From Candidatus Zixiibacteriota bacterium (GTDB lineage: Bacteria; Zixibacteria; MSB-5A5; WJJR01): a DNA stretch of 7,382 nucleotides. Where the stretch lies: positions 1 to 7,382 of the forward strand of contig JAGVEK010000563.1 of the NCBI GenBank assembly GCA_020058315.1. Reading direction: 5' to 3'. How positions within the stretch are numbered: the stretch's first letter is position 1; each line of letters begins with the position of its first letter. The notes below the pieces were generated by a model. That model saw only the letters and a list, made by a program, of their open reading frames with translations. It searched no databases and was not told the origin of the DNA. Made by a program: the position numbers and the translations under genes. Below, in pieces: positions 1 through 6,901 of the stretch.

Positions 1-995
1 ATTTCAATCCCCGCGCCGGCGTTGAAAGACACCTTGGAGTCGGTCGGCTTCACCGACACTTCCCCCCAGCCGCCCATCACGTCGTAGCCCTCACGCGTCT
101 TCGTGCTGTCTACTGTCTTCGCGAAGTTGCTGGCGTTGGAGAACATCATCGGGAGATTGCTGCCGACAAATCCCTCGGCCGAGAATCCCACAATGGCGGT
201 TGTGACCTTGAGGTCGCCCGCGGCGCCAAACGTGGTGGTCTTCTCATCCTTATCGTAGCCGTCGGCCGGATACTTCTTGTTCCAGTTTTCCTGGCCGAAG
301 TGCACGGACACGCCGCCGGTGAGCTTCTTGGCGTATGCAAACGCCAACCGGGCCTGGCCGAAGGGGATACTGCTGTATTCACCCGCGCCGAGCAGTTCGC
401 CCTGCCCTGCGTCGACCGCATCCGCTGCGATCGGCCGGACAGCTGCCACTTGGATGAGCAGGCTGTTGTCGTTTTCCATTGGCACGGTATAGTCCATACG
501 AATCTGCGGCAGCCGATTCCACAGATTACCGGAACTGGAGAATGCTGGAATCGACACGTGCGCCAGTGAATTGGGTGACAATGGTGCGAAGCAGGTCCAA
601 TCCTGCCCGAACAGCAACTGCAGGTTCTCTTTCTTCAGTGTGAAGAACGCGAGCCGCAGCCGCGGGGCCGACTGCATTGACGCGCCGTTCGCGCCGCTGC
701 CTTTCTGGCCCCAGAAATCGAGTTCTATCTGCCCTTTCACGGTCCAGCCGAGTGCGGAATCCATCTTCATCTTAAGTCCAAACCGAGTCTGGCGCGCAGT
801 CAGAAGCATGGTGTTGACCGCATCCCCTGTGTCCGCCCGCACCGCTTTAACGGGAATATCCGTCGCTTGATGATTGTTGAATCCGGCATTGAGCAGGACA
901 AACCCATACGGAGTCACCTGCATCTCTCCCGCCGCGACCGTCCCCGCCAGCAGGGCGATGGTGAAAGCCGCAACCCAACTGCACGCTAGTTTCAT
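1..995 (-). CDS. Outer-membrane porin, DcaP-like (partial, 3' end off the left edge)
   Basis: Reading the minus strand from the ATG at 995-993 gives an uninterrupted frame of 331 codons to the window edge, with no stop. Residues 1-22 form a Sec signal peptide: Lys2, a hydrophobic core, then V-A-A before the predicted cut at Gly23. The mature part has the look of a beta-barrel: alternating hydrophobic and polar stretches, many Gly, Asn and aromatic residues, no long hydrophobic helix and no CxxCH. A segment around residues 63-90 (TARQTRFGLK, then VKGQIELDFWG) resembles the conserved N-terminal strands of DcaP-type porins, which admit small organic anions. A strong AGGAGG lies just upstream of the ATG (about 1000-1005). 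It is co-directional with the formate dehydrogenase genes, 133 nt downstream of the cytochrome. A role in letting formate or another substrate through the outer membrane is inference. Porin is fairly sure; the DcaP assignment and substrate are not. Confidence 0.8.
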   Translation of the reverse strand, partial: MKLACSWVAAFTIALLAGTVAAGEMQVTPYGFVLLNAGFNNHQATDIPVKAVRADTGDAVNTMLLTARQTRFGLKMKMDSALGWTVKGQIELDFWGQKGSGANGASMQSAPRLRLAFFTLKKENLQLLFGQDWTCFAPLSPNSLAHVSIPAFSSSGNLWNRLPQIRMDYTVPMENDNSLLIQVAAVRPIAADAVDAGQGELLGAGEYSSIPFGQARLAFAYAKKLTGGVSVHFGQENWNKKYPADGYDKDEKTTTFGAAGDLKVTTAIVGFSAEGFVGSNLPMMFSNASNFAKTVDSTKTREGYDVMGGWGEVSVKPTDSKVSFNAGAGIE

Positions 996-1128
996 GAACC
1001 CTCCTTTGCGATGGCCAAGCATCAGCTGTCGGCCACACGTGTTAATCCCACTACTTTCGCGTGATCTCAATAGCCTGAATCCTCTCCGCGTCACCAGGCA
1101 GTGGATTCTTACGATCCTGGCAGAAGGA
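996..1128 (-). other. Intergenic gap between cytochrome c and porin genes
   Basis: This 133-nt stretch holds no gene. Its upstream end carries the long inverted repeat listed separately. A weak promoter-like pair, TTGAGA (1065-1070) and GATTAA (1042-1047) with 17 nt between, lies on the minus strand but matches the -10 consensus at only three of six positions, so I do not call a promoter. A short TGGCC/GGCCA repeat (about 1012-1035) is also present. The gap is long enough for the porin to have its own transcript or to be differentially expressed from the enzyme genes. Confidence 0.5.
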
Positions 1129-1141
1129 TCAGAATCCCTGG
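1094..1141 (-). other. Imperfect inverted repeat (RNA hairpin) at the 3' end of the cytochrome c gene
   Basis: On the minus-strand transcript, GGATTCT (1137-1131) and GATCCT (1130-1125) can pair with AGGATC (1118-1113) and AGAATCC (1109-1103). This makes 13 base pairs with a three-base bulge on one side and a six-base loop. An outer CCAG/CTGG pair (1141-1138 with 1097-1094) can extend it across another bulge. The stop codon of the cytochrome gene (1131-1129) lies inside the stem. No run of U follows, so it is not a canonical intrinsic terminator. It could be a 3' stabiliser, a processing site or a weak attenuator ahead of the porin gene. Confidence 0.5.
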
Positions 1142-1656
1142 ATCTGCTCGTACGCCTTGAGGATCTCCATGACTTCCTGACGGCTCAGTTTCGTCTCCGC
1201 GTGTTCCCACATCCGCAGCACCGTGGTTTTTCGCTCTTGCTTGTTGAGCGTCGCCAGCTGACTGAAAACCTCATCGCCGTGGCACTGCTGGCACTTCATC
1301 ATCAGCAGCGCCCCGTGGATCTTGTCCCGCTCGCCCACGCTGATGTGGGCGTCCGGAAACGCGTTCATCCGATCGATGAGCTGATGGATGTTCGCGGTGC
1401 CATGTTCGCCCAGGTAACGCCGCTCCGAATGGCAGGAGCCACAGCGCTCGGACAGATAGTCGCCGGGACTGCGCACCGGCACCACCCGGCGTGACAACTC
1501 CTCAATCATGACCAACTGCCCCCGCACTGTCTCCACCTGCCGCCGGACACCCACGGTCATCTGCGCCAGAAAGATGACGAGCACCACGTTCAGCAGCACG
1601 ACAAAGAGGGTGAAGGCAGACAGCCTCGAGTTCTGTTTTTCCGTGTGTTCCACCAT
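1129..1656 (-). CDS. Membrane-anchored dihaem cytochrome c, likely formate dehydrogenase electron-transfer subunit
   Basis: The protein has 175 residues. Residues about 14-33 form one hydrophobic helix with no clear signal-peptidase site, so it is probably an uncleaved anchor holding the rest in the periplasm. Two haem c motifs follow: CGSCH (72-76) and CQQCH (122-126). Each is followed 21-23 residues later by an Arg-Met pair (Met97, Met149) and then a [IL]S-x-x-E-type segment, so the protein looks like two copies of a roughly 50-residue monohaem unit; Met97 and Met149 are candidate axial ligands. The ATG at 1656 lies 21 nt after the nrfD stop, with GAGGTAG as ribosome binding site. Its place directly behind the NrfD subunit suggests it takes electrons from the dehydrogenase complex or passes them to periplasmic acceptors. 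I do not recognise a named gene. The haem count is certain; its partner is inferred. Confidence 0.9.
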   Translation of the reverse strand: MVEHTEKQNSRLSAFTLFVVLLNVVLVIFLAQMTVGVRRQVETVRGQLVMIEELSRRVVPVRSPGDYLSERCGSCHSERRYLGEHGTANIHQLIDRMNAFPDAHISVGERDKIHGALLMMKCQQCHGDEVFSQLATLNKQERKTTVLRMWEHAETKLSRQEVMEILKAYEQIQGF

Positions 1657-1677
1657 ATCTACCTCGCTTTCGGCCGT

Positions 1678-2955
1678 TCAGCGGGCCAGCGCGTGCCGAT
1701 CCTCGAACACCGAGAAGTTGCGCACGATGAAGTCCAGTACCAGAATTCCGCCGGACAGGACACCGAGCGAGATGGCGACCTCCATCCACGAGGGATGATA
1801 GGGCGCCCAGTTCGCAACGACCACACCAGTGATCACCGTGTTCAGCCGGTTGATGATCCCGCCGGCCACCACGAAGATTGAGCCCCACAACAGCCAGCGC
1901 TCCGATTCCCGCGTTTCCGGGGTCATGAACAGGACCAGCGGGATCAGAACACCGACCACCAATTCCAGCCACATGCCGATAGCGACCGAATTGAACATGA
2001 ACAGATACTCAGCCGCCCCGGTTCGAAAGATGTCGCCGACCTTCAGGAGCAAATACAACCCTAAAAGGTAAGGCAGTGCCCGCGCAAACCCGGCCAGAAG
2101 GTGCGTGTCCGGCTTGCGATCGTGTACCCGTGCGCTGATGATATTCTCAAAGATCACCATCCCCACCCCGATCATGACCGCCGAGAGCAGGAAGAAAATC
2201 GGGATCGCCTGCGTGAACCAGAGTGGATGCAGCTTGTGCGGAATGATCAGAAGCAGCGATCCCAGCGACGACTGGTGCAGGGTGCTGAAGATTATCCCCG
2301 CCATCACCAGCAGAGTTGGCATCTGCGCATCCCGCTGCATCAGCCCGGTTCGCATCGAGACCTCCCATGCCAGCAGGATCGCGAACACCACAACCGTCCA
2401 CCCCACCGAGCCGCTCATCGCCAGCGTGAACAACGTCAGCATCCCGATGATCACCCAGGGAACAAGGTTGTGCCACATGTCATGGAGGTGTTTCCAGCCG
2501 AACCGTTCAAACACCACCGGCAGGAATTCCATGAGCAGCACGGTCGTGTACATGGTGACACACCACGACACCTCGAACATCGGAGAACTGTGATTCCAGT
2601 GGAACAGCGCCTGCCAGATCATCCACGGCCGTCCCAAATCGATCGCGAGTCCGATGATGAACAACAGGTAGCCGAGAAAAGCGGTGAGGATCGCCGGCCG
2701 GGCGAGCACGTGGTACTTGCGCGCCCCGAACAGATGCACCATCCCCGCCACGATGAACCCGCCAGCCGCCAACGCGATCCCGGCGAGGATGTCCAGGCCG
2801 ATCCAGAATCCCCACGGGTAGCCGTCGTTGAGGTTCGACACCCGGCCGATGCCCCCGGCAAAGCGGATGACAACCAGCACGAACCCCAGAGCCGCCAGAA
2901 GATAGAGGACGACGTTGCGGCGGGTGATTTGCGGTTTGATCCAAGCGTCGGTCAT
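1678..2955 (-). CDS. nrfD: NrfD/PsrC/HybB-family integral membrane subunit
   Basis: The product has 425 residues and is strongly hydrophobic, with about nine or ten membrane helices (for example near residues 16-32, 50-74, 86-106, 130-150, 163-180, 184-200, 248-270, 293-307, 317-344, 354-376 and 390-411, some possibly merging). It resembles HybB, the quinone-reactive membrane subunit of E. coli hydrogenase-2, in segments such as YPWGFWIGLDI (46-56), STLHQSSLGSL (224-234) and YHPSWMEVAI (386-395). Members of the family bind quinone and pass electrons to or from a four-cluster ferredoxin partner, generally without haem b. The start at 2955 is chosen because it gives an ATGA overlap with the upstream stop and has AAAGGAG five bases before it; an upstream in-frame ATG at 3021 would overlap the previous gene by 70 nt with an unrelated hydrophilic N-terminus. 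Here it replaces the cytochrome b subunit FdnI of classical formate dehydrogenase-N. The family is secure; quinone as direct partner is inferred. Confidence 0.93.
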   Translation of the reverse strand: MTDAWIKPQITRRNVVLYLLAALGFVLVVIRFAGGIGRVSNLNDGYPWGFWIGLDILAGIALAAGGFIVAGMVHLFGARKYHVLARPAILTAFLGYLLFIIGLAIDLGRPWMIWQALFHWNHSSPMFEVSWCVTMYTTVLLMEFLPVVFERFGWKHLHDMWHNLVPWVIIGMLTLFTLAMSGSVGWTVVVFAILLAWEVSMRTGLMQRDAQMPTLLVMAGIIFSTLHQSSLGSLLLIIPHKLHPLWFTQAIPIFFLLSAVMIGVGMVIFENIISARVHDRKPDTHLLAGFARALPYLLGLYLLLKVGDIFRTGAAEYLFMFNSVAIGMWLELVVGVLIPLVLFMTPETRESERWLLWGSIFVVAGGIINRLNTVITGVVVANWAPYHPSWMEVAISLGVLSGGILVLDFIVRNFSVFEDRHALAR

Positions 2956-3755
2956 TGCATCTCCTTTACTTGCTTGGTCCACTTCTCCACCAGCCGCTTG
3001 TCCCGGCGGTTGACAATCCACGCCACCCCACCCAGCGCCAGACTCAACGCAACGACGATGTACGGAATCGGTTTCATCGCCGGCTCGGTCCAGCGGCGCA
3101 GCGACTTCTCCGGCAGATCCGACCGGTACCCGAGCAGTTCGAATGGCACTGTCGACAGGTGCAGCACACAGGTGCCTCCCACCTCGTGCTCACCAAACAC
3201 ATGATGCACGTACTTGCGCGGGTTGTCTTCAATCCTGTGATGCGCTTCGGCAATCAGCACCTCGCGATCACCAAACACCAGTGCATCGGTCGGGCAGGCC
3301 TTCACGCACGCCGGCTCCTGGCCGGACAGCACGCGGTCGGCACACATCGTGCACTTGGAGACATACGGGTTGGCGCTGAACCAATCGAACCGGATCACCT
3401 GGAAGGGACATGCCAGCATGCAATACCGGCAACCCAGACACTGGTTGGGGTGATACACCACCGGTCCCTCCGGGAGCTTCTCCATCGCCGAGGTCGGGCA
3501 ACTGGCAGCACACGCCGGTTCCTGACAGTGCATGCACTGGAGTTTTCCGTACACCCAGTCGTAGTGATCGCCGACCTGCGCTTCATTATAAGTGATCAGC
3601 GTCCACGTCTTCCCCGACAGGTCACGCGGGTTCTGATAGCCCGGCCCGCCGAAGAACACCGTTTCCTCTGCCGGCAGCCCGTTCCATTGCTTGCAGGCCA
3701 CCTGGCAGCCGCGGCAGCCAACGCAGCGCGTCGTGTCAATCAGCATCGCCTTCAT
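2952..3755 (-). CDS. fdnH: Formate dehydrogenase iron-sulfur (beta) subunit, FdnH/HybA type
   Basis: The protein has 267 residues and 16 cysteines arranged as four [4Fe-4S] binding sets: Cys11/14/17/21, Cys74/77/82/86, Cys106/109/112/116 and Cys135/138/150/154. This is the pattern of DMSO-reductase-family electron-transfer subunits, which move electrons from the catalytic subunit to the membrane. A single hydrophobic helix at residues 229-248, after a short amphipathic stretch, anchors the C-terminus with a basic tail (NRRDKR), as in FdnH and HybA. There is no signal peptide, which fits export as a passenger with the Tat-targeted catalytic subunit. The ATG at 3755 overlaps the fdnG stop by 4 nt and is preceded by a strong AAGGAGGT, so translation is probably coupled. 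Its partner downstream is NrfD/HybB-like, so the HybA-like comparison is as good as FdnH. The function is secure; the symbol follows the catalytic subunit. Confidence 0.95.
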   Translation of the reverse strand: MKAMLIDTTRCVGCRGCQVACKQWNGLPAEETVFFGGPGYQNPRDLSGKTWTLITYNEAQVGDHYDWVYGKLQCMHCQEPACAASCPTSAMEKLPEGPVVYHPNQCLGCRYCMLACPFQVIRFDWFSANPYVSKCTMCADRVLSGQEPACVKACPTDALVFGDREVLIAEAHHRIEDNPRKYVHHVFGEHEVGGTCVLHLSTVPFELLGYRSDLPEKSLRRWTEPAMKPIPYIVVALSLALGGVAWIVNRRDKRLVEKWTKQVKEMQ

Positions 3756-6700
3756 GCTGGGACCACCTCCTTTCGCTCGATGTCACAGAGGAATGCCTTG
3801 TATTCAGGAATCATCGTGTTGGCATCACCGATGTGCGCCGTCAGCAGATTCGCGCTGTCACCAGTTGCCAGTCCGGCGTACCCGAAATGCCAGACGATGC
3901 CGATCTGGTGCACGATCTGATCACCGCAGTGGAATCGCTGAAAGCGGTTGGTCACCAGCGCATACGCCTCCATCCGGCCACGGGCCGATTTCACGATCAC
4001 GCGATCACCGTTCTTGATCCCCTTGATCTTGGCCAGCGCCGGACCGACCTCCACGAACACATCCGGCACCAGCTCGCACAGCCAAGGCACGTTGCGCGTC
4101 ATCGCTCCGGCCTGCCAGTGCTCGCTCACCCGGTAGGTGGTCCCGACAATTGGGAACTCTGATGCGTCGCCCACCGGGTTCATGTCCGGTTTGTCCTTGT
4201 GCCACAACTTGATGGCTGGATTGATCTGCTGGCTGGACATGAAGTTGCGCAGCGGACTCTCCAGTGGTTCGTAGTGCTCGGGAAAAGGTCCTTCGGCAAG
4301 CGCCGGTGCGAACAACGCCGCGTAACCGTCAGGACGCATAATGAAGGGATGTTTCTCCTCCGGTGGCCATGGCCCATCGGGTACATCCCCCTCCCACTTC
4401 TTGGTTTCCGCGTTCCACCGGACCACCCAGCGTTTCGGATCCCACGGCCTGCCGCTGGGATCACAGGAGGCCCGATTGTAGATGATGCGGCGATTGACTG
4501 GCCAGCACCACGCCCAGTTCGGAAACAGACCGATCTTGTTCGGGGCATCGGTCTTGTCCCGCCGTGCCATCTTGTTGTCCTTCTTCTCCGGTCCGGCGTA
4601 GGAGCCGCAGTAGATCCAGCACCCGCACGCGGTCGAGCCGTCATCCTGCAAGAAGGCGAACGACGGTACCTGGTCACCCTTCTTGAACGACTTCTCGTTG
4701 ACCACCTTGTCGGCGAGGAAATACCCGTTGATCTCGCGTGCCACCCGGTGGGCATCCGGCTCCGTGTGCAAGTCGACCTCTGGTCCGCTGCCGTAATCCC
4801 AATTGAGCTTGACAATCGGATCCGGGAAGGCGCCGCCGGCCGCGTAGGCCTTCTTTAAGGACTTGGCCAGCGCATCGAGAATCCACAGGTCGGAGCGCGA
4901 CTCGCCGATCGGATGGCTGGCCGCGTAGCGCCACTGCACCCAGCGGCCGCTGCTGCTGATACTCCCCTCCTTCTCCACCGACGAGCACGCGGGTAACAGG
5001 AACACCTCTGTCTTGATGTCGGCCGGATTGACCCCCGGCCGCTTCCAGAACACAGAGGTGTCGGTCTCGAACAGGTCAACCGCCACCATCCACTCGAGCT
5101 TGTCGAGCGCCGCCCGCTCTTTGTTGGAGTTCGGGCCGCCGACCGCCGGATTTTGCCCGAACAGCATCAACCCCTTGATTTTCCCGTCGTACATCGCTTC
5201 GAAGAGCGCGATATGCGAGCAGTTGCCGGCCGCCTTCGGCAGATAGTCAAAGCCAAACCCATTCTCCGGCGTTCCATACTGCCCCCACCACGCCTTCGTC
5301 AGCGAAGTGATATACTTGGGATAGTTCCCCCACCAGTTGGCCGATTTCGGGTCCTTCGTCTTCGGAACCAGCCGCTCGAGGTAATCCGCCAGCGTCTGAT
5401 CGGGGACTGTCGGAGAACCGAGATACCCCGTCAGGATGTGGAACAGCAGACCCATGTCGGTCGATCCCTGGACATTCGACTCACCACGCAGGGCGTTGAT
5501 CCCGCCCCCGGCCAGGCCGACATTGCCCAGCAGGGTCTGCAGGACGCTGTACGACCGGATGTTCTGCGTACCGTGGGTGTGCTGGGTGGTCCCCATCGCG
5601 TACAGCCATGTCCCCACGCGATCCGGCGCCCAGGTCGATGTGTAGTGCCGGCAGATTTTCTCATAATCGTCCTTCGGCGACCCGGTGATCCGGCAGACCG
5701 TGTCCGGATCGTACCGCGCGAAGAAGGTCTTCATAAGCTGGTAGACGCACCGCGGATGCTGCAGCGTCTCATCGCGCCTCGGTAGCCCGGCCCCATCCAG
5801 CTCGTAGGCCCACGTCGTTTTGTCGTAGGAGCGCTTCGCGGGATCGTACCCGCTGAACAGGCCGTCGGTGTAGGCGAAGTCCTCGCGAATGATGCACGGG
5901 GCGTTGGTGTAGTTGACCACATATTCGCGCTGGATGAAATCGTTCTGCAGCGCGTAGTTGATCATCCCGTTGACAAAGGCAATGTCGGTGCCGCTGCGAA
6001 TCTTGCAGTACACATCGGCGAACGTCGAGGTGCGCGTGAACCGCGGATCGACGTTGAGGATGAGCGCACCGCGCTCCTTCGTGCGCGTGATCCACTTGGT
6101 GGCAATGGGATGGTTCTCGGCCGTGTTGGAACCCATGATCATCACGACATCGGCATTGACCATGTCGATGAAGTGATTGGTCATGGCTCCACGACCGAAT
6201 GAGGCCGCCAGACCGGCGACCGTGGAGCTGTGTCATATTCGCGCCTGGTGCTCGAGATAGACGACTCCCAGCGACCGCGCCAGCTTGGACCACAGATAGC
6301 ACTCCTCGTTATCCAGCGCCGCGCCGCCGAGGCCGGCAATGCCCTCGGTCCGGTTGACCGTCTTGTCGCCGTCTTTCGCTTTGAAGGTCGCATCCCGGGT
6401 CGCCTTGATGCGTTTGGTGATCTCCGGCAACGCCCACTCCCAGGATTTCTCCTCCCACCGGTCACTGCCGGGGGCGCGGTAGCGGACCTTCTGCAGACGG
6501 CGATCGTTGACGGCAATCTGGTACAGTGCCGTCCCTTTTGAACACAGCGAACCCTCGTTCACCGGGTGGTCGGGGTCCCCTTCGATATTGACCACCTTCC
6601 CGTTGCGCACCGAGACGATCAGCCCGCACCCTACGCCGCAGTAGGGGCAGATTGTGGTGGTCTCGGTGGTCCCTTCAGTTTTCAGGGTCGGGCGTGCAGA

Positions 6701-6802
6701 GGCCGTCGTTGGTTCGAGCGTCAGCCCCAACGATGCCAGCAGCGCCCCACCGGTGGTGGCACTGGAGATCGTCATGAATTTTCTGCGGGACAGGTTACTC
6801 AT
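3752..6802 (-). CDS. fdnG: Selenocysteine-containing formate dehydrogenase catalytic (alpha) subunit, Tat-exported
   Basis: This is a single gene of 1016 residues interrupted in frame by UGA at 6235-6233, read as selenocysteine 190 and followed by His191 as in E. coli FdnG (Sec196-His197; 1015 residues). It oxidises formate to CO2 at a bis-MGD molybdenum or tungsten centre. Residues 5-10 (SRRKFM) are a twin-arginine motif, then a hydrophobic stretch ending T-A-S-A near residue 36, so the enzyme is exported folded. A [4Fe-4S] site follows at Cys52/55/59/87. Downstream of Sec190, FGRGAMTNH and GGGINALRGESNVQG are family hallmarks; Arg439 in the latter corresponds to the conserved active-site arginine. 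The C-terminal molydopterin-binding domain carries TGDSANLLTAHIGDANTM. An AGGGAGGAAG lies about six bases before the ATG at 6802. Automated annotation would likely split it or start it late at 6184, losing the signal, the first cluster and the active site. Assembly needs FdhE, FdhD and the Sel machinery, of which only fdhE is seen here. Confidence 0.97.
6203..6235 (-). promoter_or_regulatory. Selenocysteine UGA codon and bacterial SECIS-like hairpin
   Basis: The UGA occupies 6235-6233. After an 11-nt spacer, GGUCGCC (6221-6215) pairs with GGCGGCC (6209-6203) around the loop GGUCU (6214-6210): seven pairs including one U-G wobble. Position and loop match the E. coli fdhF and fdnG elements, whose GGUCU-containing apical loop is bound by the elongation factor SelB. 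The hairpin lies inside the coding sequence, as usual in bacteria, and the residues it encodes (HSSTVAGLAA) also match the protein family. Confidence 0.93.
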
Positions 6803-6901
6803 CGCTTACTTCCTCCCTCAAGATCCGGACACGTGCTTGCGTACCCGGCCAACTGCCTTTCGTCATCTGAGAACTATGGGTCCGCTCTGCTACATCTCCT
6901 G
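6803..6901 (-). other. fdhE-fdnG spacer with a leader hairpin
   Basis: This 99-nt gap contains no gene. On the transcript, CCGGGUACG (6848-6840) pairs with CGUGUCCGG (6833-6825) around the loop CAAGCA: nine pairs, two of them G-U. The hairpin ends about six bases before the fdnG ribosome binding site (about 6810-6819). It is not followed by a U tract, so it is not a typical terminator. It may mark an RNA processing or stability boundary, or modulate fdnG translation. I see no convincing promoter. Confidence 0.5.

Noticed and set aside
981..995. Possible lipoprotein signal in the porin (Cys5 after Leu-Ala)
   Set aside because: The cysteine precedes the hydrophobic core rather than following it, so it cannot be a lipobox; a normal signal peptidase site is present after residue 22.
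1042..1070. Promoter-like TTGAGA-17-GATTAA upstream of the porin
   Set aside because: The -10 element matches only three of six positions, and such matches are expected by chance in a gap this long.
2956..3021. Upstream in-frame start for the NrfD protein, adding 22 residues
   Set aside because: The extension is hydrophilic, overlaps the ferredoxin gene and looks like its shadow; the ATG at 2955 has a good ribosome binding site and the same ATGA overlap as the previous junction.
2101..3204. Plus-strand open frame of 367 codons
   Set aside because: It lies antisense to the nrfD and fdnH genes, is unusually rich in His, Arg, Gln and Pro, shows no recognisable domain, and is explained by the codon bias of the opposite strand.
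2955..3920. Plus-strand open frame of 321 codons
   Set aside because: It is antisense to the ferredoxin subunit and the end of fdnG, with His- and Arg-rich composition and no family signature.
6185..6802. A separate short N-terminal protein (189 residues) followed by an independent gene starting at 6184
   Set aside because: The two pieces are in the same frame, the 16 codons between them encode conserved formate dehydrogenase residues, and the stop is the Sec UGA with a SECIS-like hairpin.
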